A stretch of DNA of 64,000 nucleotides from an uncultured Eubacterium sp. (GCA_900544285.1 UQUT01000009.1:1-64000); one strand, 5' to 3'. Counted from the stretch's first letter, positions 34,996 to 43,761 are shown. Translations and numbers: made by a program. Notes: generated by a model from the sequence alone, not told the origin.

Positions 34996-35770
34996 ATATC
35001 TCCTTTGAGCGGGCGAAAAGCGTTTCGGCACGCTTATTCTGACCGAAATCTCTGTATGCGGGAGCGCATTTTGAGCAGATGAACGCATAATTTCCGTCGT
35101 GCGGGAGCGTTTCCGTCGACAGATATTCCCATCCGCTTTCAAGCGCGGCGGGGATTTTTTCGTTTTCCCCGCAGCTGTAATAAAGCTGCGCAAGATTTAC
35201 ATAGCTTACGGCGATTTCCCCTTCGTGACCGCCGCATTTTTTCAGCGTTCCGATTGCAAGGAAGAACATTTCCTCCGCCTCCGCCGTCCTGCCGACGTCC
35301 GCCAGAGAAAGCGCGAAATTGTTATAAAAGGCGGCGAGGAGAAAATCACTTCCGTCAAGCGAGCTTTCATAGACCGCGCGAGCCTTTTCATAGAGAGGCA
35401 GGGCTTTTTCCGCCTCTCCGAAGGCTTTCATCGTGGTTGCGCAGTTTATGATGACCGTTGCGCCGGAAACCGTTTCGCAAATGCCGAGCTTCTCCGCAAG
35501 CGCAAGCGCCTCTTCGACAGCCGCAAGCCCTTTTTCCTTTTCTCCCGTGCGACGGAAAAACCCCGTTTCCTCATTGAGAACGTAAAGAAGCCCGTTTTCA
35601 TCGCCTATCGAGCGCGCGTCGCGCTCCCAGTATTCAATAAGTCTGCCTGCCGCCGCAAGGTCGCCTCTTGAAAAAATTTCGTCAAGCTTGGCAAAAAACC
35701 GTGCCAGATTTATTTTGTCCTTCGGCTCGTTTGAACAGCTTTCACATTCAAATTCTGTTACATCCTTCAT
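34982..35770 (-). CDS. Tetratricopeptide-repeat protein
   Basis: A 262-residue soluble protein with several TPR-like helix pairs (for example ALAEKLGICETVSGATVIIN, YNNFALSLADVGRTAEAEEM and VNLAQLYYSCGENEK), preceded by CESC near the N-terminus. It probably binds a partner protein; the DUF4037-like product encoded with it is the likely one. Co-occurrence of this pair suggests a common pathway that I cannot name. Confidence 0.7.
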   Translation of the reverse strand: MKDVTEFECESCSNEPKDKINLARFFAKLDEIFSRGDLAAAGRLIEYWERDARSIGDENGLLYVLNEETGFFRRTGEKEKGLAAVEEALALAEKLGICETVSGATVIINCATTMKAFGEAEKALPLYEKARAVYESSLDGSDFLLAAFYNNFALSLADVGRTAEAEEMFFLAIGTLKKCGGHEGEIAVSYVNLAQLYYSCGENEKIPAALESGWEYLSTETLPHDGNYAFICSKCAPAYRDFGQNKRAETLFARSKEIYERN

Positions 35771-35786
35771 ATTACCTCCGAAAAAT

Positions 35787-36239
35787 TCACTCGTTTGTAC
35801 CGGAAAATTCGTTTTTGTATGTTTTTTCTTTGTTTTCTTTGCGGAGACGCGCGGAGCGTATCAACGCATAAACCGTCATTACGACGGCATAGACAAGCGC
35901 GAAAAAGAGGGAAAGAAACACGACCTGCTTTCCGCCCGACGCAATGCCCGAAAGATAACAGAGAACAACGATGAATTCCGTCAGCGCGAGAACAAAATGT
36001 ATCGCGACGCGGACGGGGAAAATTCCGAGAGCCTTTACGCCGAGAACGAGATCCGTCACCGAAAGGAGAAGACAGAAGAGAAGCGCATAACCGAAAAGCG
36101 CGGTGTTATACGCGATCGTCTGCTCCGGAATAATTATTTTCGCGAAAAACGATACGAAAAGAAACATAAACATGAAATACGTTCCCGTTTTGCTGATTAT
36201 CCTTGATATTGCTCCGAAAAATTTATCTTTTTTGCTCAT
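35787..36239 (-). CDS. Hypothetical four-helix membrane protein
   Basis: A 150-residue protein with about four hydrophobic segments and a charged C-terminal tail (RLRKENKEKTYKN). Family not recognised. GGAGG lies about 7 nt before the ATG. First gene of a three-gene minus-strand unit with the TPR and DUF4037-like genes; promoter at 36268-36297. Confidence 0.55.
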   Translation of the reverse strand: MSKKDKFFGAISRIISKTGTYFMFMFLFVSFFAKIIIPEQTIAYNTALFGYALLFCLLLSVTDLVLGVKALGIFPVRVAIHFVLALTEFIVVLCYLSGIASGGKQVVFLSLFFALVYAVVMTVYALIRSARLRKENKEKTYKNEFSGTNE

Positions 36240-36267
36240 ATGTGCCTCCGCTATTGTTTTACAAGAT

Positions 36268-36297
36268 ATTTTACCACAAAAACGGAGGTCAAATCAA
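36268..36297 (-). promoter_or_regulatory. Promoter of the four-helix membrane protein unit
   Basis: Minus-strand TTGATT (36292-36297), 18-bp spacer, TAAAAT (36268-36273). Confidence 0.6.
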
Positions 36298-36312
36298 CGT
36301 TTTTTTGTGAAT

Positions 36313-37854
36313 TTACCTCAGTGACGTCAATTTCTTTATCCAGCGGGCGTCTTCCGTCGAAAGTGCGGACGTTGCAAAGAGGAAAAAAAGATAAAGCACG
36401 ATGCAGAGACCGATCCCGAGTATCGCCGAAAACACGAGCGGGGGATTCATCGGGAAGATTAGGAGGGTCGACACGGAGCACGCTCCGGCAATACACACAA
36501 GCGGGAGAAGGACCCTCCTTCCGATCATCAGTCTTGCGCCCGTTATGTGCAGAAGTCTGCCGACAGAAAGCGCAACGTTCATTGTTTCCGTTATGTATAT
36601 GCAGGCGATATATCCCGTAATGCCCCATTCCGGAAGCAGCAGGGAAATGAGCAGAATGCTGACGGCGGCGTCCAGAATGTTTACTCGCATGCAGTAAAGC
36701 TGTTGCCCCAGCCCCTTGAGCATTCCGTCGACGGTCATGTCAAGATACATAAGCGGCACGAGAGGAGCAAGAATACCGATGTATTTTGCCGCGTCCGCAC
36801 TTTTATATATGAGAAGTCCGAGAGGCTCCGAAAAGCAGATGAACATCCCTGCCGTGCCTATGCCGAATATAAGCGCCGCGCCGCAGGCACGTTTTACCAT
36901 ATAACATATTTCCTTATCACCCTTTATCTTATCCGACTTTGCGGAAAGCTCCGAAAGTTCGGGAATTATGAGCGACGAAAACACCGCGCACAAAGCCGAA
37001 GGAAAAAGCAGCACCGGCATTGCCATTCCGGAGACCGTCCCGTATGCGGAGAGCGATTCCGCCCTTCCGGTGCCGAATTTTTCAAGCCCGCGCGGGATGA
37101 GAATGTGCTCGATTGTAACAAGACCGCTGCGCAGGCACGACGAGAGCATTATCGGCAGGGCAATCGAAACGACACTGCCGCATGAGGAGCTGTCGCATAA
37201 GGACGGATGCAGATGCTTTTTTCTGTCGGCAAGGTAGAAAAGGAGAAGATAAGAAAATGAAAGTCCCTCCGAAATGCTCATTCCGAGGACGAGCGCAAGA
37301 CAGGCAAATTCCGTTCCGAGAGGGCAGAGCCTGCCGAGAAAAAACACAGTCACGGCGATTTTCACAAATTGCTCAAAAACTCCCGAAAGCGCACTCTTTG
37401 ACGACCGCCTGACCGCATAGAAGTAGCCTGAGAACACATTTGAAACGGCTATGAACGGCAAAGCCGCGGAGAGCGTGCGAAAGCACATCGAAACCTCCGG
37501 CTCGCCGATGGCTTTTGTCGCGATGACGTCCGAAAAGGCAGAGAGAAGTATCGCCGCGCCGCCGCCGAAGCAGAGAGCGTAGACGATGCATTTTTTCACC
37601 GCGCGGATAATACCTCCGTCGCAGTTTTTTGCCATTGCCTCCGTCACAAGCCTTGTAACGGCGAGATTTATTCCCGACCCCGCAAGCGTGACGGCAAAAA
37701 TATAAACGCTGTTTATAAGAGAGAACAGTCCCATACCGTCCGCGCCTATGTTCGCCGCGATATAAGCATTGAAAACGACGCTGACCGTTCTCATAAAAAC
37801 GGAAACCGCACCCAAAAGCAGCGCACTTTTAACGAATTTACTCAGTCTGGACAT
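36313..37854 (-). CDS. SpoVB/MurJ-like polysaccharide flippase (MOP superfamily)
   Basis: A 513-residue polytopic membrane protein with about 14 helices of the oligosaccharide/lipid-linked flippase kind, starting MSRLSKFVKSALLLGAVSVF and with GLFSLINSVYIFAVTLAGSG. In sporulating Firmicutes this kind is spoVB, which moves peptidoglycan precursors for the spore cortex; a general lipid II flippase is the alternative. The frame remains open to 38175 through the divergent promoter and yitT; the ATG at 37854, with GGGAG upstream at rather long spacing, gives the expected N-terminus. Confidence 0.8.
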   Translation of the reverse strand: MSRLSKFVKSALLLGAVSVFMRTVSVVFNAYIAANIGADGMGLFSLINSVYIFAVTLAGSGINLAVTRLVTEAMAKNCDGGIIRAVKKCIVYALCFGGGAAILLSAFSDVIATKAIGEPEVSMCFRTLSAALPFIAVSNVFSGYFYAVRRSSKSALSGVFEQFVKIAVTVFFLGRLCPLGTEFACLALVLGMSISEGLSFSYLLLFYLADRKKHLHPSLCDSSSCGSVVSIALPIMLSSCLRSGLVTIEHILIPRGLEKFGTGRAESLSAYGTVSGMAMPVLLFPSALCAVFSSLIIPELSELSAKSDKIKGDKEICYMVKRACGAALIFGIGTAGMFICFSEPLGLLIYKSADAAKYIGILAPLVPLMYLDMTVDGMLKGLGQQLYCMRVNILDAAVSILLISLLLPEWGITGYIACIYITETMNVALSVGRLLHITGARLMIGRRVLLPLVCIAGACSVSTLLIFPMNPPLVFSAILGIGLCIVLYLFFLFATSALSTEDARWIKKLTSLR

Positions 37855-37861
37855 AAAACAG

Positions 37862-37889
37862 TTGTTTTCTCCCGAAATTTGTGTATAAT
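37862..37889 (+). promoter_or_regulatory. Promoter of the yitT-like gene
   Basis: TTGTTT (37862-37867), 16-bp spacer, TATAAT (37884-37889), leaving a 5' leader of about 55 nt. Confidence 0.6.
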
Positions 37890-37951
37890 AGATTACAGAC
37901 AGTATATGAGTATTCGCCTGATGTCCGAAAAATACTTGCGGGAGGGATTGT

Positions 37952-38875
37952 ATGAATGTAAAAAGCAAAAAACTGCAAAGCGTACTGATCGATGCCGGAA
38001 TACTTGTTCTCGGCGGAGTTCTTTTTGCGGTTGCATACAATATGTTCTTTTTGCCGGGTGAAATCTTCATAGGGGGAGCGGGCGGTATTGCCGAGGTGCT
38101 GAACCTTCTTTTCGGTCTTCCGACAGGTCTTATGATAATTGCAATAAACATTCCGCTGGCGTTGCTTTTCTGCATTTTTTACGGGTACCGCTCCGGAATA
38201 AAGAGCTTTATAGGAATAACCGTTACCTCGCTTTCCATCGACTTTATAAAATTTCTTCCGGAGGCTTTCCCTCAACCGAAAGAAAACGCCTTTCTCTGCG
38301 CCATTTTCGGCGGAATATCGCTCGGCGCGGCAATAGGAATTATGCTTTACAGAGGCTTTACGACAGGCGGCTCGGACTTTGTTGCCCTTCTTATCAAGCT
38401 GAAAGCAAAGAAAATATCAACGGCAAAACTGATTGCAATAGTTGACGCGATTGTAATCATCGGCGCGGCGATAGTGATGAAAAATTTCCTTTCGGTTTTC
38501 TATTCGCTTGTTTCCGTGCTTGTTTCATCGCTTTCGATAGAAATTGTGACCGGCGGCTTTGACAAATCCAAAATGGCGTTCATTTTCTCGTCAAAGCACG
38601 AAGAAATCGCTTCGGCTGTCGCGGACAAAATCGGCAGAGGGGTAACCCTTATCGACGGCGAGGGCTGGTACACGAAGGAAAAGAAAAAAATCGTTTTCTG
38701 CGTAGTGAAAAAGAACGAAATTTTTCTTCTGAAAACAATTGCCAGATCCGTCGACCCAAGGGCGTTCATCGTTCTCGGAGATTCGACGGAGACAATCGGC
38801 GAGGGCTTCAAGGAGAATATAAGCGACAGTACATTCAAACCCAAAGAATTAAAGAAAAAGGAGAAAAAACTATGA
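37952..38875 (+). CDS. YitT-family membrane protein (DUF161 + DUF2179)
   Basis: A 307-residue protein with five or six membrane helices, the family motifs GGAGGIAEVLNLLFG and YRGFTTGGSDFVALL, and a soluble C-terminal DUF2179 domain (about 205-290). Function of the family is unknown; transport has been proposed. GGGAGG lies 7 nt before the ATG. The stop overlaps the lipoprotein start as ATGA, so both are translated together. Confidence 0.85.
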   Translation: MNVKSKKLQSVLIDAGILVLGGVLFAVAYNMFFLPGEIFIGGAGGIAEVLNLLFGLPTGLMIIAINIPLALLFCIFYGYRSGIKSFIGITVTSLSIDFIKFLPEAFPQPKENAFLCAIFGGISLGAAIGIMLYRGFTTGGSDFVALLIKLKAKKISTAKLIAIVDAIVIIGAAIVMKNFLSVFYSLVSVLVSSLSIEIVTGGFDKSKMAFIFSSKHEEIASAVADKIGRGVTLIDGEGWYTKEKKKIVFCVVKKNEIFLLKTIARSVDPRAFIVLGDSTETIGEGFKENISDSTFKPKELKKKEKKL

Positions 38876-39333
38876 AAAAAATTCTGGCAATCGTTTTAGC
38901 AATCACAATGCTTGCGCTTGTTTCGTGTTCGTCGTTGCCGTCGACAAAGGGCATGATCAAGAAATCCGTCGGCGGAGTGACGGAAATGGGCCTTTATTAC
39001 GGCTCCGCAAACGGAAAGGATATGACGGGCTTCAATGTAAGGGAGATCAAAGGGATTGCTTCCGGCGCGTTTGCCGCTCCGGTGATAAACTCCCTGCCGT
39101 TCATTGCTTACGTTTTCAAGCTCGACGGCACGGTTCCCGTTGACGAGTTCAAAAACACACTCAAAGAAAACTGTGACCTTGTATGGAACATATGCACGTC
39201 GGCAGATACGGTCATCTGCGAAAGCGAAGGAGAGTACGTTCTCTTTGCCATGATTGATATGGATGAGGAAACCGGACTTCCCAAAGGCACGGACGAAAAA
39301 ATAATAAATAATTTCCGTTCTATATTCAAATAA
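38872..39333 (+). CDS. Predicted lipoprotein of unknown function
   Basis: A 153-residue protein with a type II signal peptide: KK, a hydrophobic stretch and the lipobox LVSC (Cys19). The mature part is a soluble domain I do not recognise. Coupled to the YitT-like gene by ATGA and followed by a strong terminator, so these two genes form a closed transcription unit. Confidence 0.7.
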   Translation: MKKILAIVLAITMLALVSCSSLPSTKGMIKKSVGGVTEMGLYYGSANGKDMTGFNVREIKGIASGAFAAPVINSLPFIAYVFKLDGTVPVDEFKNTLKENCDLVWNICTSADTVICESEGEYVLFAMIDMDEETGLPKGTDEKIINNFRSIFK

Positions 39334-39361
39334 AAAAACAGGGCGCGAGCCCTGTTTTTTT
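39333..39361. terminator. Bidirectional terminator between convergent units
   Basis: Stem AAAAAACAGGGC / GCCCTGTTTTTT with a GCGA loop, directly after the lipoprotein stop and overlapping the end of the first hydrolase gene. Confidence 0.85.
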
Positions 39362-40163
39362 ATTTTGTGTTCTTCATCCAATGCTCGCATGAGCGCACCC
39401 AATCGCCGATGTATTCGTTTTCCGCGTCAAGAAAGTCGCGGCAAAGCGTCATTCCGTGCCAGCCGTCCGGATATATATGCAGCTCGTAAGGAATGTTTTT
39501 CTTTGAGAGCGCCTCCGCAAAGAGTATCGAATTTATAACGGGGACAGTGCTGTCCGCGCGGGTGTGCCAGATGAACGCAGGGACGGTTTTTTTCGTCACG
39601 GCGTATTCAAGGGACACCTCATGAAGCAGCTTTTTATCGTTTCTTCCGTCGCCGAGGAGGTTGTCAAACGAGCCTCTGTGCGCATATTTTCCGCTTGTTA
39701 TAACGGGGTAGCAAAGAATCATCCCCGTCGGCTTGTTGTAGCCGTACGGCATGTCGACGGCGTCATAAATAAAGTCCTTGTGCCACATTGTGCCCAGCAT
39801 TGCGGCGAGATGACCTCCGGCGGAAAATCCGATGACGAAAATTCTTTCGGGGTCTATACGGAGCTTTTCGGCGTTGTCGCGGAGAAATTTCATCGCAAGC
39901 GACGCTTCTATGAGCTGCGTCGGATAAACCGCTGCGCCGTTTACGGAGTAATCGAAAACGAAAGCATTGTAGCCGTGCGCAAGAAATTCCTGCGCGATAG
40001 GCTCCGCTTCTCTTGCGGAGCAGTATGCATAGCCCCCGCCGGGAATGACAAGCACCGCAGGACGTTTTTTGTTATGAGGGATACGATCATACGTCCCTGC
40101 AAGATAAGCCGTCAGTCTGACGTCGGGATTCGTTTCGGAAAGATGAAAAACTTCTGTTTGCAT
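39360..40163 (-). CDS. Alpha/beta hydrolase, carbohydrate-esterase/BD-FAE-like
   Basis: A 267-residue cytoplasmic hydrolase (no signal peptide): oxyanion strand VLVIPGGGYAYCS, nucleophile GFSAGGH (Ser near 114), Asp in HTRADSTVP and His in YPDGWHGMTL. Such enzymes remove acetyl or feruloyl groups from sugars or xylan oligomers. A paralogue of the same size lies 23 bp upstream; the two differ mainly in surface residues. Confidence 0.8.
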   Translation of the reverse strand: MQTEVFHLSETNPDVRLTAYLAGTYDRIPHNKKRPAVLVIPGGGYAYCSAREAEPIAQEFLAHGYNAFVFDYSVNGAAVYPTQLIEASLAMKFLRDNAEKLRIDPERIFVIGFSAGGHLAAMLGTMWHKDFIYDAVDMPYGYNKPTGMILCYPVITSGKYAHRGSFDNLLGDGRNDKKLLHEVSLEYAVTKKTVPAFIWHTRADSTVPVINSILFAEALSKKNIPYELHIYPDGWHGMTLCRDFLDAENEYIGDWVRSCEHWMKNTK

Positions 40164-40186
40164 TATATTTTCCTGCCTTTTCGCAA

Positions 40187-40987
40187 TTATTTATCAAACG
40201 ACCGCATCCAATGCGTCGCGCATCGCACCCAGTCGTGATTATAGTCATTTTCGGAGCCGAGATTTTTTTGACAAAGCGACATTCCGTGTCCGCCGGAGGG
40301 ATAGATGTGCAGTTCATAGGGGATATTTTTCTTTGCAAGCGACTCCGCCAGGAGGAGCGAGTTCATAACGGGCACGCCGCTGTCCGTCCTTGTGTGCCAT
40401 ATGAACGCAGGGACGGTTTTTTTCGTCACGGCGCGCTCTATGGAAACTTTTTTGCGCATTGCGTCGTCATTTAAGTTTTCATTGCCGAGCAGCTTGCGGA
40501 AGGAGTCCTCATGGGCATATTTTCTGTCCGACGTTATAACGGGATAGCAGAGAAGCATTCCCGTCGGTCTGTTGTAGCCCTTGGGCATATCTATTGCGTC
40601 AGTGACGAGTTTGTCGTTCCACATCGTGCCCAGCATTGCGGCAAGATGACCGCCTGCGGACGAGCCTATAACGAACACTCTGTCTTTATCCGTTTTGTAT
40701 TTTTCGGCATTGTCGCGGATGAATTTCATCGCAAGCGACGCCTCTATAAGCTGTGTCGGAAAGCGCGCCGCGCCCATAACGGAATAACCGAGGACGAAAC
40801 AGTTGTAGCCTTTTGCACAGAATTCAAGCGCATACGGCTCTCCCTCGCAGTAGGCGCAGATGCGGTATCCGCCGCCGGGGATAATGAGCAGAGCGGGACG
40901 CCTGCCCTCTGCGCTGTCGTCTGCAATATAGGCTGTTATTTTCACGTCGGGATTTGACGTGCCGAGAGAAAAAGTTTCGATTTTCAT
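40187..40987 (-). CDS. Alpha/beta hydrolase, tandem paralogue
   Basis: A 266-residue protein collinear with the downstream gene, with GGGYRICA, GSSAGGH, HTRTDSGVP and YPSGGHGMSL, the complete Ser-Asp-His triad. The shared blocks (for example TQLIEASLAMKF) show a local tandem duplication. AAAGGAG lies 7 nt before the ATG. It is first of the pair; the region upstream (40988-41477) is a non-coding repeat. Confidence 0.8.
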   Translation of the reverse strand: MKIETFSLGTSNPDVKITAYIADDSAEGRRPALLIIPGGGYRICAYCEGEPYALEFCAKGYNCFVLGYSVMGAARFPTQLIEASLAMKFIRDNAEKYKTDKDRVFVIGSSAGGHLAAMLGTMWNDKLVTDAIDMPKGYNRPTGMLLCYPVITSDRKYAHEDSFRKLLGNENLNDDAMRKKVSIERAVTKKTVPAFIWHTRTDSGVPVMNSLLLAESLAKKNIPYELHIYPSGGHGMSLCQKNLGSENDYNHDWVRCATHWMRSFDK

Positions 40988-41092
40988 AAAAACTCCTTTG
41001 CCTGAGAGAAAGTTAAAGAGAAAAGGTGCGGCAGAGCCGCAGAGTTATTACGGTTTGTGCAGGGGTTTTGTGCCTGCAAACACCGTTCTTTG

Positions 41093-41477
41093 TTTATGTA
41101 CTTTCTTTTTTGAAAAGAAAGTACGAAAGAAAGCAATTCGGACGTTCCTTCCAAAACCTCCCTGTTGTTCAAGGCGGAGCTTTTCTGCCACGTCAGCTTC
41201 ACCAAAGCAAAGGCGGAAGTGCAGTTCGAATCTTAAAGTGTTTTTTAATTGTGCGTGGCTTTGGCGCCTGCGTTGACGGAAGAAGGCAAGAGTTTTTTCT
41301 TTATCCTACGTTGCAGCACCCGTATATGCAAGATAGCAAAACATTTGCACAAAATCAATAACTGAAGTTTCTTTTGCCTTTTTGTAAGCCCTGTCTGTGC
41401 ATGGACTTAAAACTCTGCACAAACTTCCCGATTACTAAAGTTTCTTTTGCCTACTTTTCTTTTCAAAGAAAAGTAGG
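41093..41477. repeat. Composite repeat element, second long copy
   Basis: Left hairpin GTACTTTCTTTT / AAAGAAAGTAC and the following GAAAGAAAG as at 1873-1908, then blocks shared with the first copy (TTCAAGGCGGA, GTGTTTT-TTAATTGTGC), a repeat unit with AACTGAAGTTTCTTTTG and GTGCATGG / CTCTGCAC, and the terminal hairpin CTACTTTTCTTT / AAAGAAAAGTAG. It ends 2 nt from the stop of the next gene. No gene is seen in 40988-41477. Confidence 0.75.
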
Positions 41478-42173
41478 TCAGACCTCGATTGAGATTATTC
41501 CGCCGTAATCGACGGGCGGCTTGTCCGAAAGATAATACGGGTCAAAGCCTTTGCTTTTGATGAAGTCCTCCGCTTTTTCGCCGTCCGGAATGCGCCGCAG
41601 ATCGCCGAAAAATACGACTATCCTGCCGACCGTGCCGCACGTTCCGCCGATAAAGCCTCCGGAATAGCCGGGAAGGCTGATTCCCGCAGACCTTACGAAA
41701 GCCGCATCAATACCGGCTTCTTCCGCCGCGTGAAAGATTCCTCTGTCCGAGGTCAGAATTCCGTCGCCGACGGGGACGCAGGAGCAATGGGCATAGCCCT
41801 GCCTGACGTTCAGCGTTTTGTAGCCGCGTTTTTTTGCAAACGCAAGTATTTCGGGAGCAACGCTTTTTTCACGGCAGACGAGCCTGTCACCGACGGTAAA
41901 ACAGTTCAGCGCGGCGTCGAAAGGATAGACATTTCCCGCGGCTGCGCTTATGACGGCGCATGGCAAGCCGAGGGCGCGAAAGAGCTTGTCGCTTTCCTTA
42001 TAATCTTTATATACGAAGAATTCGTCGCTTACGGATGCAATCAGCGTGTCCGCATGAGACGCTATCGGCTTTGGCAGCGACGTCAGGGGAGGAAGCGGGA
42101 CGACGGTGCCGAAATCCGCAAGTCCGGAGAGAAATTTTTTGTCCGCTTCGGACGAAACGAGAAGAAAATTCAT
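41478..42173 (-). CDS. Conserved protein, possible GME-fold (DUF6873-like)
   Basis: A 231-residue soluble protein with QGYAHCSCVPVGDGILTSDR and GYSGGFIGGTCGTVGRIVVF. The pattern of strand-His/Cys-strand recalls guanidino-modifying-enzyme (amidinotransferase-like) folds and the DUF6873 family, but catalytic residues cannot be assigned with confidence. GGGAG lies 8 nt before the ATG at 42173. The neighbour upstream is rpmB, whose terminator lies between them. Confidence 0.5.
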   Translation of the reverse strand: MNFLLVSSEADKKFLSGLADFGTVVPLPPLTSLPKPIASHADTLIASVSDEFFVYKDYKESDKLFRALGLPCAVISAAAGNVYPFDAALNCFTVGDRLVCREKSVAPEILAFAKKRGYKTLNVRQGYAHCSCVPVGDGILTSDRGIFHAAEEAGIDAAFVRSAGISLPGYSGGFIGGTCGTVGRIVVFFGDLRRIPDGEKAEDFIKSKGFDPYYLSDKPPVDYGGIISIEV

Positions 42174-42194
42174 AGGTAAATCTCCCTTTTTACG

Positions 42195-42221
42195 CAAAAT
42201 CCCCTTCCTTGCGGAAGGGGG
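42195..42221 (-). terminator. Terminator of rpmB
   Basis: Stem CCCCTTCC / GGAAGGGG with a 4-nt loop and ATTTTGCG after it on the minus strand. Confidence 0.75.
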
Positions 42222-42245
42222 CCTGTAAAGCTTTTATCAGAGGTG

Positions 42246-42431
42246 TTACGCTCTTTCTACCTTGCCGGAGCGAAGGCAACGAGAGCAAACGGTAACTGTC
42301 TTGTGAGTGCCGTTGATATTCGCGCTTACCTTTCTGAGATTGGGCTTCCAAGTTCTGCTTGTCTTGCGGTTGGAGTGGGAAACGTTGTTTCCGAAAACGA
42401 GCGCCTTACCGCAACATACACATTTTGCCAT
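42246..42431 (-). CDS. rpmB: 50S ribosomal protein L28
   Basis: A 61-residue basic protein starting MAKCVCCGKALVFGNNVSHS, with RTWKPNLRKVSANINGTHKT and a C-terminal VCSRCLRSGKV. Four Cys form a zinc ribbon, the C+ form of L28. Single-gene unit: promoter at 42518-42546, a stem-loop leader, GGGAGG ribosome site and terminator. Confidence 0.95.
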   Translation of the reverse strand: MAKCVCCGKALVFGNNVSHSNRKTSRTWKPNLRKVSANINGTHKTVTVCSRCLRSGKVERA

Positions 42432-42466
42432 ATTTACACCTCCCGTGATTGATTTTTATCTGCAAA

Positions 42467-42493
42467 GTGCGATGTGAAAAACATATCGCACGG
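42467..42493 (-). promoter_or_regulatory. Stem-loop in the rpmB leader
   Basis: On the minus strand GTGCGAT pairs with ATCGCAC around an 11-nt loop, ahead of the rpmB ribosome site. It may stabilise the mRNA or give autoregulation by L28. Confidence 0.4.
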
Positions 42494-42517
42494 TTTAACA
42501 GAGATACAGCGTTGTTT

Positions 42518-42546
42518 ATTATATCACGCCTTTTTTGAAAAATCAA
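42518..42546 (-). promoter_or_regulatory. Promoter of rpmB
   Basis: Minus-strand TTGATT (42541-42546), 17-bp spacer, TATAAT (42518-42523) with an extended TG. Confidence 0.75.
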
Positions 42547-42603
42547 TAGTAAATTTTCTTTTTTTCAAAAAAGTTTTGAAGAATTTGCGCAGATAATGCG
42601 GTT

Positions 42604-43254
42604 TCAGCGGGTCGGATACGCTTCGAGACGGCAAATCGGCGTGCCTTTTTCGGAGAAAGCCTTTTCATATTCGGTCTCCGTATCGCAGCCGTAATACTCG
42701 CTTGCGTGCAGGTCGCGCGTGACTTTGTCCGTCCTGTAACCTGCCGCTTCGAACTCCGGCAGGGAATATTCGAAGAGATCTGCATTGTCCGTCTTGAACG
42801 CTATACAGCCGCCGTCGGAGAGGAGCGGGCGGAAAAGCGAAAGGAACGTGCGGCATGTGAGCCGACGTTTTGCGTTGCGCTTTTTCGGCCATGGGTCACA
42901 GAAATTTATATGAATTCTTTCAAAACTGCCGGCGGGGAAAATACGGTCGAGACGCGAAGCGTTTGTGTTGAGAAAAACGACGTTTTTATATTCTTCCTTC
43001 GGCGTTCGCTCAGCCGCCTGAACGATAACGTCCGTTATCAGCTCCACCGCTATATATGCCGTGTCCGGATGAGAAATCGCCTCTCCGCGGACAAAGCCTC
43101 CCTTGCCGCAACCGATTTCAAGACGGAATTTTGAATAATCCGGAAAGAGCTCTGCGGGGACGAGACTCGGCGGGTCGGAGGAGAATTCGTCCGTTATTAT
43201 ATTGTCGCAGGCGAGCAGGCGCTCGTCGCGGTGTTTAAGTTTTCTTGCTCTCAT
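42604..43254 (-). CDS. trmB: tRNA (guanine-N7-)-methyltransferase
   Basis: SAM-dependent enzyme making m7G46 in tRNA. The 216-residue protein has the SAM loop LEIGCGKGGF, then VELITDVIVQ and the family block NFCDPWPKKRNAKRRL. Length and motif order are normal. AAGGA lies 6 nt before the ATG. It stands alone. Confidence 0.92.
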   Translation of the reverse strand: MRARKLKHRDERLLACDNIITDEFSSDPPSLVPAELFPDYSKFRLEIGCGKGGFVRGEAISHPDTAYIAVELITDVIVQAAERTPKEEYKNVVFLNTNASRLDRIFPAGSFERIHINFCDPWPKKRNAKRRLTCRTFLSLFRPLLSDGGCIAFKTDNADLFEYSLPEFEAAGYRTDKVTRDLHASEYYGCDTETEYEKAFSEKGTPICRLEAYPTR

Positions 43255-43399
43255 ATTAAGTCCTTAAAATTGATTTTACCACTATATTTTAACCTTTTGC
43301 GACGGTAATTGCAATAATAAAATGAAAAATAATGCATAAGTGTGACGAAAAACGGAGAGAATACGAAATGTCAAATAAAAAAACAAGGAGTTGATTTTT

Positions 43400-43627
43400 A
43401 TGATAATCGACAGAATCGCACTTATTATCTCAATCATCGGCGGACTTAACTGGGGCAGTATCGGACTTTTCCGTTTTGACATTGTCGCATGGATCTTCGG
43501 CGGACAGGACGCAGCGGCAGCAAGAGTTGTTTATACGCTCGTTGCGCTTGCAAGTATCTGGTGCATTTCTCTTCTTTTCAGGCCGAGAGAAGCGACGGAC
43601 ACGATCACAGAGCATACGACAAGATAA
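43400..43627 (+). CDS. DUF378 small membrane protein
   Basis: A 75-residue protein with two membrane helices and the DUF378 motif IIGGLNWGSIGLF followed by ARVVYTLVALASIW. Function of the family is unknown. AAGGAG lies 9 nt before the ATG at 43400, which is preferred to the TTG at 43391 inside that spacing. A terminator follows at once, so it is a one-gene unit. Confidence 0.82.
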   Translation: MIIDRIALIISIIGGLNWGSIGLFRFDIVAWIFGGQDAAAARVVYTLVALASIWCISLLFRPREATDTITEHTTR

Positions 43628-43636
43628 CCGCTTCAA

Positions 43637-43677
43637 AACAGAAATATGCCTTCGCGAGAGGGCATATTTCTGTTTTT
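43637..43677 (+). terminator. Terminator of the DUF378 gene
   Basis: Stem CAGAAATATGCC / GGCATATTTCTG followed by TTTTT. Confidence 0.85.
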
Positions 43678-43761
43678 CGGGAATAGAATAGGAAAAAAGA
43701 GAGAATACCGAAGAGAAAAGGCGCACCTGCCGCTTTTCTTCTCTTCATTTTGGGGGACTTC

